A stretch of 11,116 bases of DNA from DASVEG01 sp036380695. Lineage in GTDB: Bacteria > Actinomycetota > Acidimicrobiia > Acidimicrobiales > CADCTF01. Position 1 is the first letter of the stretch, and each line of letters opens with the position of its first letter. The stretch covers positions 1-11,116 of the forward strand of contig DASVEG010000137.1 of NCBI GenBank assembly GCA_036380695.1. Reading direction: 5' to 3'. A program made the position numbers and the translations under genes. Shown here piece after piece: positions 1 through 6,242 of the stretch. Under the pieces are notes generated by a model. The model was not told the DNA's origin, did not search any database, and saw nothing but the letters and a program-made list of their open reading frames with translations.

Positions 1-52
1 CAGCGATGGATGGTGCGGGCTCGGGCCATGGCGGAGAGCGTACGGATGAGGT
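1..52. other. short flank upstream of the MFS gene, no gene assigned
   Basis: This edge fragment is too short to assign. It holds a purine-rich GATGAGG at 45-51, immediately before the GTG at 53. I see no convincing paired -35/-10 promoter in it. The real promoter of the MFS gene may lie outside the window. Confidence 0.4.
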
Positions 53-1336
53 GTGACAGTTATTCGGATGGGTGCGGCCCCTCCTCCCGGTCCGGCGGGT
101 CCGCGCGCCACGACAGCCCGCGCACTCGCGAGCCAATCGACGGCGTTCCGGCGACTGGTCGTCGCGCAGGTCGTGAGCCCGCTCGGTGACTCCCTCGCCA
201 CCGTTGCGCTCGTGCTCCACCTCCAGGCGCGCGGCGGCACGGGCACGACCATCGCCGCGCTGTTCTTCGCCGAGGCGATCCCGCCGATCCTGTCGCCGCT
301 CACCGGGACCATCGCCGACCGCACGCGAAACACGCGCGCCCTCCTCGCCGCGTGTCTCGGCGCGCAGGCGGTGCTCGTGGCGATCCTCGCCATCTGGCTG
401 CCATCGCTCTGGCCCGTCGTCGCCATCGTGCTCGCCCGTGCGACGTTCGACAGCGTCACGTCTGCTGCGCTGGCCGCGTCCGTCCCCCGCGTCGTCGACG
501 ACGCCGACCTCCCGGTCGCGAACGCGACGCTCGGAGCGGCGCGCGAGATCGGGTACGTCGTCGGGCCACCGGTCGCCGGCGTCTTGTTCGCGGCGGCAGG
601 CGCGCGCCCTGCGCTCGTCGTCGACGCGCTGACGTTCGTGGTCGCGATCGCGCTGCTCGCGTCGATCCCGCGCCGCGCGGCCGACACCGCGGCGAGCACC
701 GGCGACATCGAGCCGAACCCGACGTTCCGCGCCGATGCCGTCGACGGAATTCGCCTGCTGTTCCGCACGCCATCGCTGCGGGCCGTCGCCATCGGGTTCT
801 GGGTCGCCGTCTTCTTGGCCGCTCCGGACGACCTCGTGCTGCCGTTCCTCGCGGTCGACGAGCTGGGGGCGGGGCCCGTGGGCGTCGGCGTGCTGATGGG
901 CGCGGCGTCGTTCGGGCTCGTCGTCGCGCTGCCGCTCGTGACGCGCGCATCGCGGTCGTTCGGGCTTGCGGGGGCGATCGTCGCCGGCGCCGTCGTCACC
1001 GCCGCCGGCAACGGCCTCACGGGAGCCGCGCCGGTCATCGGGCTGGCCGTGCTGGCGCAGGTCGTGCGCGGCGTCGGCATCCCGATCCACGAGGCAGCGG
1101 TGCGCACGCTGGTGCAACGGTCGGTACCGCCAGCGATGCTCGGGCGGGCCTTCGCCAATCTCTACGGCGGCGTCAGCGTCGCCGCCGCGCTCGGCTACCT
1201 CGCGGGCGGTCCGTTCCTCGATGCGACGTCGCCGCGCGTTGCGTTCCTCGTGATCGGCGCCGGCGGGTTGGCCGGCGCCGCGCTCACGTGGGTGTTGCTC
1301 AGGCGGGTGCGCCCGCCGGCTGCACGCGCCGGCTGA
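53..1336 (+). CDS. MFS transporter, MFS_3/EntS-like exporter
   Basis: A 427-aa polytopic protein of the major facilitator superfamily, expected in the cytoplasmic membrane as a proton-driven exporter; the substrate cannot be told. After a Pro/Ala-rich cytoplasmic N-terminus (about residues 1-33), hydrophobic helices run through the whole length. The MFS motif A is visible between helices 2 and 3 as GTIADRTRNTR (85-95), with the conserved Gly, Asp and Arg residues. The overall style (early 'VSPLGDSLATVAL' helix, 'AAREIGYVVGPPVAG' in helix 5) resembles the MFS_3 group, which includes the enterobactin exporter EntS. The start is uncertain: GTG at 53 lies only 1 nt after a GAGG sequence, while ATG at 68 (residue 6) lies 16 nt from it, so neither has an ideal ribosome site. 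The gene is the only plus-strand gene here, and its 3' end overlaps the convergent membrane-protein gene by 38 bp. Confidence 0.85.
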   Translation: MTVIRMGAAPPPGPAGPRATTARALASQSTAFRRLVVAQVVSPLGDSLATVALVLHLQARGGTGTTIAALFFAEAIPPILSPLTGTIADRTRNTRALLAACLGAQAVLVAILAIWLPSLWPVVAIVLARATFDSVTSAALAASVPRVVDDADLPVANATLGAAREIGYVVGPPVAGVLFAAAGARPALVVDALTFVVAIALLASIPRRAADTAASTGDIEPNPTFRADAVDGIRLLFRTPSLRAVAIGFWVAVFLAAPDDLVLPFLAVDELGAGPVGVGVLMGAASFGLVVALPLVTRASRSFGLAGAIVAGAVVTAAGNGLTGAAPVIGLAVLAQVVRGVGIPIHEAAVRTLVQRSVPPAMLGRAFANLYGGVSVAAALGYLAGGPFLDATSPRVAFLVIGAGGLAGAALTWVLLRRVRPPAARAG

Positions 1337-3062
1337 CGGATCGTCCGCCCCGACCGCGGCGCCCGCCGTCGATCACGCGGCTCGCGATCACGAACGCCGC
1401 GACCCATGCCGCGATCGCGATCAGCAGCAGGCCGTGAACGATCGGCGCGAACCAGGCGTTGCCGGCGCGCGTCTCGCGGAGGAGGTAGGTCTTCTCGCTC
1501 TCCATCGGCCCGCTTCGGTTGCCGGAGATCTCCGGTTCGCCGATCTCGTCGTCTCTCGGGAGGAACACCGGAACCGCCATCAGCTCGCCGCCGCGGTGCA
1601 GGCGGACGACCGACTTCCAGCCGCCGGCCACGGGAACGGGCTCCTCGGAGCGGAAGACGCCGGGCTCGACCTCCTCCATGTCGGCCAGGACGAGGCCACC
1701 GCCCTGCCACGCCGTCGTCTGGAACCACCGCGCGTCGTCGGCCGCGTCGGGAGGCGTCAACGAGACCTCGACGTTGGCAAGCCCGTCGCCCGCGGGCGTC
1801 ACCCGAAGCGCGGCGTCGACGTCGCCGACGGCGCGGGGCAGGGGCAGGGCGACGACCACGAAGACGGCGAACGCCCCTGCCGCGACCAGCCGGCCGGGCA
1901 CTCGTTCCGCCGGCGCGTCGCCCGCAGGCTTCAGCACGACCCGCGCGAACGCCGCGCCCGCGAGCGCGGCGCCAACCGCGCCGATGAGCGACAGCACGAG
2001 CGCGTCGGGCAGCAGCGACGCACGCCACGGCTGGTACGCGCCTGCGTTCCAAGCCCACTCCGTCGCGAGCCCGACGGTGCCGACGAGCACGCCGGTCGCG
2101 ATCGCGAACCGCACCACGCGTTCCGTGCCGATCGCACGGGCGAGCAGCTCGACGAGCAGCGCGGACCCGATGTAGAGCGCGGGCGACCTCGTGTCGACCG
2201 GACCGGTCTCGCCTTCGGTGCCCATCACGTTGGCCTGCAGGAGGAACGAGATCGTCGTGATGCCTATCCCCCACCAACGCCCGTGGACGAGCCGGATCGC
2301 GACGAGCGCGAAGCCGGCGGCGATCGACACGATGATCGGGTGGAAGATCTGCTGGAACTGGGGCACGCCGAACGCGAACTCACCGAGCGGCGCGGTTAGC
2401 CCTTGCAGCGTGAGGACCGCGGCGACGACGTGCAGGCCGCGCTTCCAGCCACCTCGGGCCCGCACCTTCGCCTCGCCGAGAACGGTCCAGGACGCGATGC
2501 CGACGAAGCAGGCGCCGAGGATCATCAGCATGTGGGTCGGGCTCCACATCGTCACGTCGATGCCGTACGCCTGATGCCACAGCTCGTCGAGCGGGAAGCC
2601 CGCGACCGCGGCGAGGCCGAGCGCGCCGAGCGGGATCGCGGAGGCAGGCACGCGCAACGCGCCGACGCGGAATGGCGTGTCGACCTTCGTCGCGGTCGCG
2701 GTCCAGATGCACACCGCGCTCGAGAGGAGGATGAGTTGGAGCCCGAGGAAGATCGACGTGTGGGGCGACGTGAACAAGATGTCGTCGCGCCCGAGGCCGA
2801 CGTGCCACGCGACGTCGCTGTAGAACCCCTGGCCCGCGAGCAGTAGGCCGAACAACGCGAGGCCGACCGTCGATGCGGCCCATCCGGGGATGCCCGTGAG
2901 GCGCTCGAGGTTGTCGGGGATGCGGCGCACGATCGGCGACGAACGGCCCGTGACCAGCAGCGCCACGTTGACGATCGCGAACCCGCTCAACAGGAGGACG
3001 GGGCCGGTCCAGCTCGCGAGCGCGCTGCCGCCCGCGCCCGCTGCGGCTACGAGTGTGCTCAT
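1299..3062 (-). CDS. polytopic membrane protein with duplicated D-x2-W-H motif and YtkA/CopC-like C-terminal domain
   Basis: A 587-aa integral membrane protein that I cannot match to a characterised family. Residues about 18-380 hold most of roughly ten hydrophobic helices. Two copies of the same motif lie exactly 76 residues apart: D83-x2-W86-H87-x3-G91-x-D93-x7-H101-x5-G107 and D159-x2-W162-H163-x3-G167-x-D169-x7-H177-x5-G183. Buried Trp-His pairs of this kind suggest metal or heme binding (inference). A helix at about 391-408 leads into a soluble beta-rich segment (about 410-502, with 'VEVSLTPPDA' and 'GGWKSVVRL') resembling YtkA/CopC-type extracytoplasmic domains of copper-linked proteins. 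A last helix (about 541-562) and a basic tail follow. The ATG at 3062 is chosen because GAGGAG lies 8 nt upstream and the ATG overlaps the TetR stop as ATGA; the longer reading from 3176 would run through the TetR coding sequence. It is probably translationally coupled to, and controlled by, that regulator. Confidence 0.75.
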   Translation of the reverse strand: MSTLVAAAGAGGSALASWTGPVLLLSGFAIVNVALLVTGRSSPIVRRIPDNLERLTGIPGWAASTVGLALFGLLLAGQGFYSDVAWHVGLGRDDILFTSPHTSIFLGLQLILLSSAVCIWTATATKVDTPFRVGALRVPASAIPLGALGLAAVAGFPLDELWHQAYGIDVTMWSPTHMLMILGACFVGIASWTVLGEAKVRARGGWKRGLHVVAAVLTLQGLTAPLGEFAFGVPQFQQIFHPIIVSIAAGFALVAIRLVHGRWWGIGITTISFLLQANVMGTEGETGPVDTRSPALYIGSALLVELLARAIGTERVVRFAIATGVLVGTVGLATEWAWNAGAYQPWRASLLPDALVLSLIGAVGAALAGAAFARVVLKPAGDAPAERVPGRLVAAGAFAVFVVVALPLPRAVGDVDAALRVTPAGDGLANVEVSLTPPDAADDARWFQTTAWQGGGLVLADMEEVEPGVFRSEEPVPVAGGWKSVVRLHRGGELMAVPVFLPRDDEIGEPEISGNRSGPMESEKTYLLRETRAGNAWFAPIVHGLLLIAIAAWVAAFVIASRVIDGGRRGRGGRSVSRRVQPAGAPA

Positions 3063-3790
3063 CGTTCGTTCTCCTCTTGGATTCCGTCGAGGCCCATCGA
3101 CGACAGGCCTCCCCACAACAAGTCGGTGACATACGCGACCAGGCGCGCCCTCGGCATCGTGCGGTGCTCGAGCCACCAGTCGCCCGACGCGTGCACGAGG
3201 CCGACCATCCCGTGCGCGAGCACCTCGGCGCCGCCCGAGTCCTGCCCGACGGCGCGCAACTGCTCACCCAGGACGAGTGCGATCGACTGGCCGACCTGGC
3301 GCAAGAAGCCGCCGAGCGCCTCCGCGGCCGTCGCGTCGCTCTTGTGCACGTGCTCGACCAGCAGCCGGTACACCTCGGGGTCGCGCTCGATGAACGCGAC
3401 GAACGCGTCGACCGTCGCCTCGACCGTGCCCCTCGGGTCGACCTCTGGCTGCGCCAGCGCCACGCCGATGGCGCGCATCAGGTCGGCGCTCACGCGATCC
3501 GCGAGGGCGTAGACGAGGCCTTCGCGGTCGCCGAAGTGGCGGTACAGGATCGGCTTCGTCACGCCTGCCTCGGCCGCGAGCTCTTGCATCGATGCGCCCG
3601 CGCCGAGGCGGCGGATGGCCTGGAGCGCGGCGTCGAGCAGTTCCTCGCGACGGGCGGCGCGGTCGTTGCGCGACGCTCGGTCGGAACGTGTGGCGACCTC
3701 GCGGTCGAGGTCGCCGTTGGGCGACGCATCCGGCGGCGAGTGGTGCGGGCGGCCGTGCAGGGACGACCGGGTACGGCGGGTCCGCGGCAT
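3059..3790 (-). CDS. TetR/AcrR family transcriptional regulator
   Basis: A 243-aa regulator. The N-terminal DNA-binding domain (about 46-92) has the typical TetR pattern: 'REELLDAALQAIRRLGA' as helix 1, then the helix-turn-helix 'MQELAAEAGVTKPILYRHF' (68-86) ending in the family's YRHFGDREGL signature. Residues about 95-235 form the alpha-helical ligand-binding and dimerisation domain, which is not conserved enough to predict an inducer. It is longer than usual because of a basic, disordered 45-residue N-terminal extension. ATG at 3790 has no Shine-Dalgarno sequence, but a promoter is spaced so that transcription would begin at this ATG, so a leaderless mRNA is likely and the extension may be real. 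Two palindromes touching the start codon suggest autorepression. Its stop overlaps the start of the downstream membrane-protein gene (ATGA), making that gene the obvious co-regulated partner. Confidence 0.9.
   Translation of the reverse strand: MPRTRRTRSSLHGRPHHSPPDASPNGDLDREVATRSDRASRNDRAARREELLDAALQAIRRLGAGASMQELAAEAGVTKPILYRHFGDREGLVYALADRVSADLMRAIGVALAQPEVDPRGTVEATVDAFVAFIERDPEVYRLLVEHVHKSDATAAEALGGFLRQVGQSIALVLGEQLRAVGQDSGGAEVLAHGMVGLVHASGDWWLEHRTMPRARLVAYVTDLLWGGLSSMGLDGIQEENER
3071..3076 (-). promoter_or_regulatory. ribosome binding site of the membrane-protein gene
   Basis: GAGGAG on the minus strand lies 8 nt before the ATG at 3062 and inside the last codons of the TetR gene. It decides the start of the membrane protein in favour of 3062 over the longer in-frame reading from 3176. 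Confidence 0.75.
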
Positions 3791-3820
3791 GTTACCCAGG
3801 GTAACGTTACCGCGGGTAAC
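3791..3820. promoter_or_regulatory. two tandem 15-bp palindromes, probable TetR operator
   Basis: GTTACCCAGGGTAAC (3791-3805) is a perfect 7-1-7 palindrome. It is followed without a gap by GTTACCGCGGGTAAC (3806-3820), the same palindrome with one mismatched arm position. Together they fill the spacer and -10 region of the regulator's promoter and abut its start codon. TetR-family proteins commonly bind such palindromes and repress their own gene, so autorepression is the natural reading. Binding itself is inferred from position and symmetry. Confidence 0.8.
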
Positions 3821-3827
3821 AGGTCAA
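3798..3827 (-). promoter_or_regulatory. promoter of the TetR gene, leaderless arrangement
   Basis: On the minus strand TTGACC (3827-3822) and TACCCT (3803-3798) are separated by 18 nt. They match the -35 consensus at five of six positions and the TAnnnT form of the -10. The end of the -10 lies 7 nt before the ATG at 3790, so the expected transcription start is at the start codon. That explains the missing Shine-Dalgarno sequence. Confidence 0.65.
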
Positions 3828-3840
3828 CGTGACGTGCGTC

Positions 3841-4602
3841 TCAGGGGTGTGACGGATGACGTGGCCGCCGTTGCCTCCGGCCACGAGCGACGACCCACAC
3901 CAAGGCGACCGTCGCGGTCACGCAGACGACGAGCAGCACGATGTTGCGGAGGTTCCACCGGCCCGCCTCGGCCTGGAGCGACACCTGCTCGCCGAGCTTG
4001 GGCGCCCACACCGCACCGTTCGACGTCGCCGTAGGGGCGTTCGACTCGACGCTCCCCGGCAGGCGCAGCGCGACCTGCAGGCCGAAGATACGGTCGAGCG
4101 ACGCGCCCAGCCGCCGCTCGAGCTGGTCGACCGGAACCCCGAGCGCCTGGCCCCCGAACGCTTCCTGCAACGCCGGGTCGCTGAACGCCTCGACGCCCCG
4201 AGCGAGGTCGACCGTTCCGGTGAAGGTGGTCTCGGTACGGAAGAACGACCGGTCCTGGGTGAGCTCGAACCCGCGCAGCGGGCCGTCGTCCCCGCTCAAC
4301 TGCGCGAGCACCTCACCGGCCTCGTGGGGCGAGTCGAACGGATGGCGCACGGTGATCGACACGGTGCCGTCGTCGCGGCGCTCCGGCGTCTCGACGACCC
4401 AGCCCGCCTCCTCGAGGTCGTCCGTGCGCAGGCGCTTGCGGAGGTCGCCCGCCTCTTCCGCGGCGCGCTTGTCGAGAAGGGCGGTGACCCGCACGTCGCC
4501 TGTGCCGTCCGCGTGGGCATCGATACCAACCGACACGTCGACCTTGCAGGCGCCGAGCACGACCAGCGCGCCCGCGGCGACGAGCAGGCGGAGCCGCTTC
4601 AC
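3841..4602 (-). CDS. LppM-like membrane lipoprotein (DUF3153-type)
   Basis: A 253-aa exported lipoprotein. A short basic N-terminus and hydrophobic stretch end in the lipobox L-G-A-C with the lipidated Cys19, so signal peptidase II processing is expected. The mature part opens with 'KVDVSVGIDAHADGTGDVRV', a Cys followed by alternating hydrophobic strands and a D-G-x-G turn, as in mycobacterial LppM and DUF3153 proteins. A single C-terminal helix (about 221-238) followed by a strongly basic tail gives it a second membrane anchor, with the tail in the cytoplasm. The start is GTG at 4602, whose first G is the last base of the upstream stress-protein stop (TAGTG), implying translational coupling. 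LppM in mycobacteria has been linked to envelope and phagosome functions; whether that applies here is unknown. Family assignment is by eye. Confidence 0.7.
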   Translation of the reverse strand: MKRLRLLVAAGALVVLGACKVDVSVGIDAHADGTGDVRVTALLDKRAAEEAGDLRKRLRTDDLEEAGWVVETPERRDDGTVSITVRHPFDSPHEAGEVLAQLSGDDGPLRGFELTQDRSFFRTETTFTGTVDLARGVEAFSDPALQEAFGGQALGVPVDQLERRLGASLDRIFGLQVALRLPGSVESNAPTATSNGAVWAPKLGEQVSLQAEAGRWNLRNIVLLVVCVTATVALVWVVARGRRQRRPRHPSHP

Positions 4603-4970
4603 TACGTGGTGCGGACGATGAGCAACGCGCAGGGAGCGTGGTGGCTCACCTTGTTCGGGACCGAGCTCACCAGGAACCGGCTCGGCCCGGTCATCCCCTT
4701 GTTGCCGACCACGAGGAGGTCGTACCCGTTGCCCGCCTCCTCGACCAGCGCGGTCGCGGCCTCGCCGTCGAGCCGCTTGGCGTCGACGGCCACGCCGGCG
4801 GAGCGGTGCGCGGCGGCGGCGGCGTCCAAGACCTCCGCCACCCGAGCCGGTGCGCCCGCGGAGGCAATGGTGACGGAGCCACCCGTCGCCGCGGCCAAGT
4901 CGACCGCGCGCTGCACGGCCTTGGCCGCGGTCTCGGAGCCGTCGGTGCCGACGAGGATCCGGGAGTACAC
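4602..4970 (-). CDS. universal stress protein, UspA family, ATP-binding type
   Basis: A 122-aa cytoplasmic single-domain Usp protein, on the short side for the family (usually about 140-160). It opens directly with the first beta strand and phosphate-region residues 'ILVGTDGSETA' (5-15). Near the C-terminus it has the ATP-binding signature G89-x2-G92-x9-S102, so it probably binds nucleotide, unlike E. coli UspA itself. Usp proteins act in stress survival, often as ATP-dependent switches. The start is GTG at 4970; there is no Shine-Dalgarno sequence at a normal distance, and the fold leaves no room for a later start. The GTG lies in the edge of a 12-bp hairpin, and a -10-like TAGCCT ends 7 nt before it, so a leaderless transcript is possible. 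It is followed by the lipoprotein gene with a 1-nt overlap. Confidence 0.9.
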   Translation of the reverse strand: MYSRILVGTDGSETAAKAVQRAVDLAAATGGSVTIASAGAPARVAEVLDAAAAAHRSAGVAVDAKRLDGEAATALVEEAGNGYDLLVVGNKGMTGPSRFLVSSVPNKVSHHAPCALLIVRTT

Positions 4971-5001
4971 GAGCGGGAGGCTACAGGCGCCTCCCGCTCG
5001 T
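4969..5001 (-). terminator. perfect 12-bp hairpin between protease and stress-protein genes
   Basis: ACGAGCGGGAGG and its exact complement CCTCCCGCTCGT (4969-4980 and 4990-5001) enclose a 9-nt loop, starting 13 nt after the protease stop. There is no U-tract on either side, so it would be the tractless type of terminator often proposed for actinobacteria. It also covers the first two bases of the downstream GTG start and hides the only GGGAGG sequence near it, so it could instead shape translation of read-through RNA. Confidence 0.55.
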
Positions 5002-5004
5002 CAA
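4978..5004 (-). promoter_or_regulatory. possible leaderless promoter of the stress-protein/lipoprotein unit
   Basis: On the minus strand TTGACG (5004-4999) matches the -35 at five of six positions, and TAGCCT (4983-4978) fits TAnnnT. The last base of the -10 is 7 nt from the GTG at 4970. The spacer is 15 nt, shorter than optimal, and the elements overlap the hairpin, so this is tentative. Confidence 0.35.
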
Positions 5005-5014
5005 GTCACCAAGA

Positions 5015-6037
5015 TCAGTAGTTCGCGACGTTGGCGTTCGCACACCCGGTGGACGGGCACAGGAACTTGTTGAGGTTCACGGCCCACCACGGGAGCTTGC
5101 CGCCCTCGGGATCCCAGTAGTCGTTGCTGCCGGCGTCGAACACCGCGACGCCCGCACCCGATGCGGCTTGGGCCGTGTAACACATCACGTCGTTGTCGTC
5201 GTCGTCGCAGTGCGCACCGTCGAACGCGTTCGGCGCGACCTGCTGCAGCGCACCGAGGTTGTGCCCGATCTCGTGGAGCAGCGTGCGGCCGCGGCACCAA
5301 CCACCGGTGAGCGCGTCCGACGTGTACGGGCGGTAGACGATGCCGGTCGTGCGCCGCTCGTTGTAGTTGCCGGCCTGGCGGCGGGTGTCCTGGTAGAGCG
5401 AGCCCTGCCCGCAGTAGCGCGAGTCGGCATCGAGCCAGACCACGAACTTCTTGTTGGCGTACGCCGGGTTCGAGGTCGGGAACACACGGGAGAGGTCCCG
5501 GCTCACGAGGTCGAACTGGCTGCCGGTTGCGAGCTGCTTCGCCTTGTAGGCCGACCGGACGACGGTGATGTCGAGGTAGCGGCCACTGCCGCGCACGGCC
5601 TCGTCCCACCGCAGCGAGCGCTGGCGCGTGTCGAGCAGGAACTGCGACGCCTGGCGAGCGTCGGCCTGGAACATCGACGCATACGTGCCGAACCGCGAAG
5701 GCTTGTCGGCCGGGTGGATGTAGACCGCGTGCAGCTGAGGCTTGCCGGCGAGGTCGGGGGCGTCGGCGTAGTCGGGCGACGCGAGGGAGTTTCCGAACTC
5801 GTCGTGCTGCCCGTCGGACCAGCTCGCCTTGAGGGTGTCGTCGACGGCGAAGGCGCCCGGCGTCTTCGCGCGGCCACGCGGGTCGAGGCCGAGGCCGTCC
5901 GGGCCGTGGGTGTGTGCGTGCTCCTCACCGGTGCTCGAGGCCTGCGCAGGAAGGGCGCTGGCGCCGACGGTCGGCGCAGCGGCCGCGGCGAGCGCGACCA
6001 GAGCGGCGAAGGCGGGGAGAAGGCGGCGGAACGACAC
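5015..6037 (-). CDS. secreted zinc metalloprotease with HEIGHNLG active site
   Basis: A 340-aa exported protein. Residues 1 to about 32 are a signal peptide (basic MSFRR, long Ala/Leu core, probable cleavage near ASA or AQA). A His-rich stretch (EEHAHTHGPDG, 38-48) follows at the mature N-terminus. The catalytic motif is HEIGHNLG (255-262), giving two zinc histidines and the catalytic Glu256, with the metzincin-type Gly. Where metzincins usually have the third zinc histidine there is Gln265. A downstream His276 and the Met285-Cys-Tyr segment, a likely Met-turn, occur instead. Cys248, Cys277, Cys286, Cys327 and Cys332 suggest disulfides outside the cell. I recall similar 'HExGHNLGAxQ' proteins in other actinobacteria, so the Gln is probably a family trait, not damage. 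The start is GTG at 6037, with AAAGGG 5 nt upstream. It stands alone between an upstream terminator and a downstream hairpin; substrates are unknown. Confidence 0.8.
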   Translation of the reverse strand: MSFRRLLPAFAALVALAAAAAPTVGASALPAQASSTGEEHAHTHGPDGLGLDPRGRAKTPGAFAVDDTLKASWSDGQHDEFGNSLASPDYADAPDLAGKPQLHAVYIHPADKPSRFGTYASMFQADARQASQFLLDTRQRSLRWDEAVRGSGRYLDITVVRSAYKAKQLATGSQFDLVSRDLSRVFPTSNPAYANKKFVVWLDADSRYCGQGSLYQDTRRQAGNYNERRTTGIVYRPYTSDALTGGWCRGRTLLHEIGHNLGALQQVAPNAFDGAHCDDDDNDVMCYTAQAASGAGVAVFDAGSNDYWDPEGGKLPWWAVNLNKFLCPSTGCANANVANY

Positions 6038-6180
6038 GAGAGCCCTTTCGTCGGCACGATGGGGCCGCGGCTGAAGGCGGCCCGTTCCTCGGCAGGGTAC
6101 GGCGCCGCGAACCGGACGAAACGGGCTGATTCCGAAATGACACCGGGGGTCTAGTCAGTGAAAGAACGGGGGTCGGCGCA
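6038..6180. other. leader region of the protease gene, no gene seen
   Basis: No reading frame here looks coding. On the minus strand a TACCCT (6099-6094) could serve as a -10, but the hexamer 17 nt upstream (GTTTCG) is a poor -35, so I do not claim a promoter. GAAAGGG at 6043-6049 is the likely ribosome site of the protease. Confidence 0.4.
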
Positions 6181-6219
6181 AGAAAAGACAGGAGCCCGCC
6201 CCGAGGGGGCGGGCTCCTG
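6181..6219 (-). terminator. intrinsic terminator of the repeat/CHRD protein gene
   Basis: A 14-bp perfect G+C-rich stem (6189-6202 with 6206-6219, 3-nt loop) begins 24 nt after the stop at 6243. On the minus strand it is followed by a T-rich run (TCTTTTCT at 6188-6181). Stem plus U-tract in this orientation is a textbook rho-independent terminator and separates this gene from the protease. Confidence 0.9.
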
Positions 6220-6242
6220 AACTGCTCGTTGGCGGGCTGCGA

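Noticed and set aside
1406..2574. Several plus-strand open frames opposite the duplicated-histidine membrane protein
   Set aside because: They give Arg/Ser/Pro-rich compositions without domains, whereas the minus strand encodes a clean multi-helix protein with an internal repeat.
3063..3176. N-terminal extension of the membrane protein to a start at 3176
   Set aside because: The extra 38 residues overlap the TetR coding sequence and are not hydrophobic or conserved-looking. ATG 3062 has GAGGAG at 8 nt and the ATGA coupling.
5204..5275. Protease as an inactivated pseudoenzyme because of Gln265
   Set aside because: The first two zinc histidines, the catalytic Glu, the Gly and a Met-turn are intact, the reading frame is whole, and I recall similar Gln-bearing family members, so decay is not supported.
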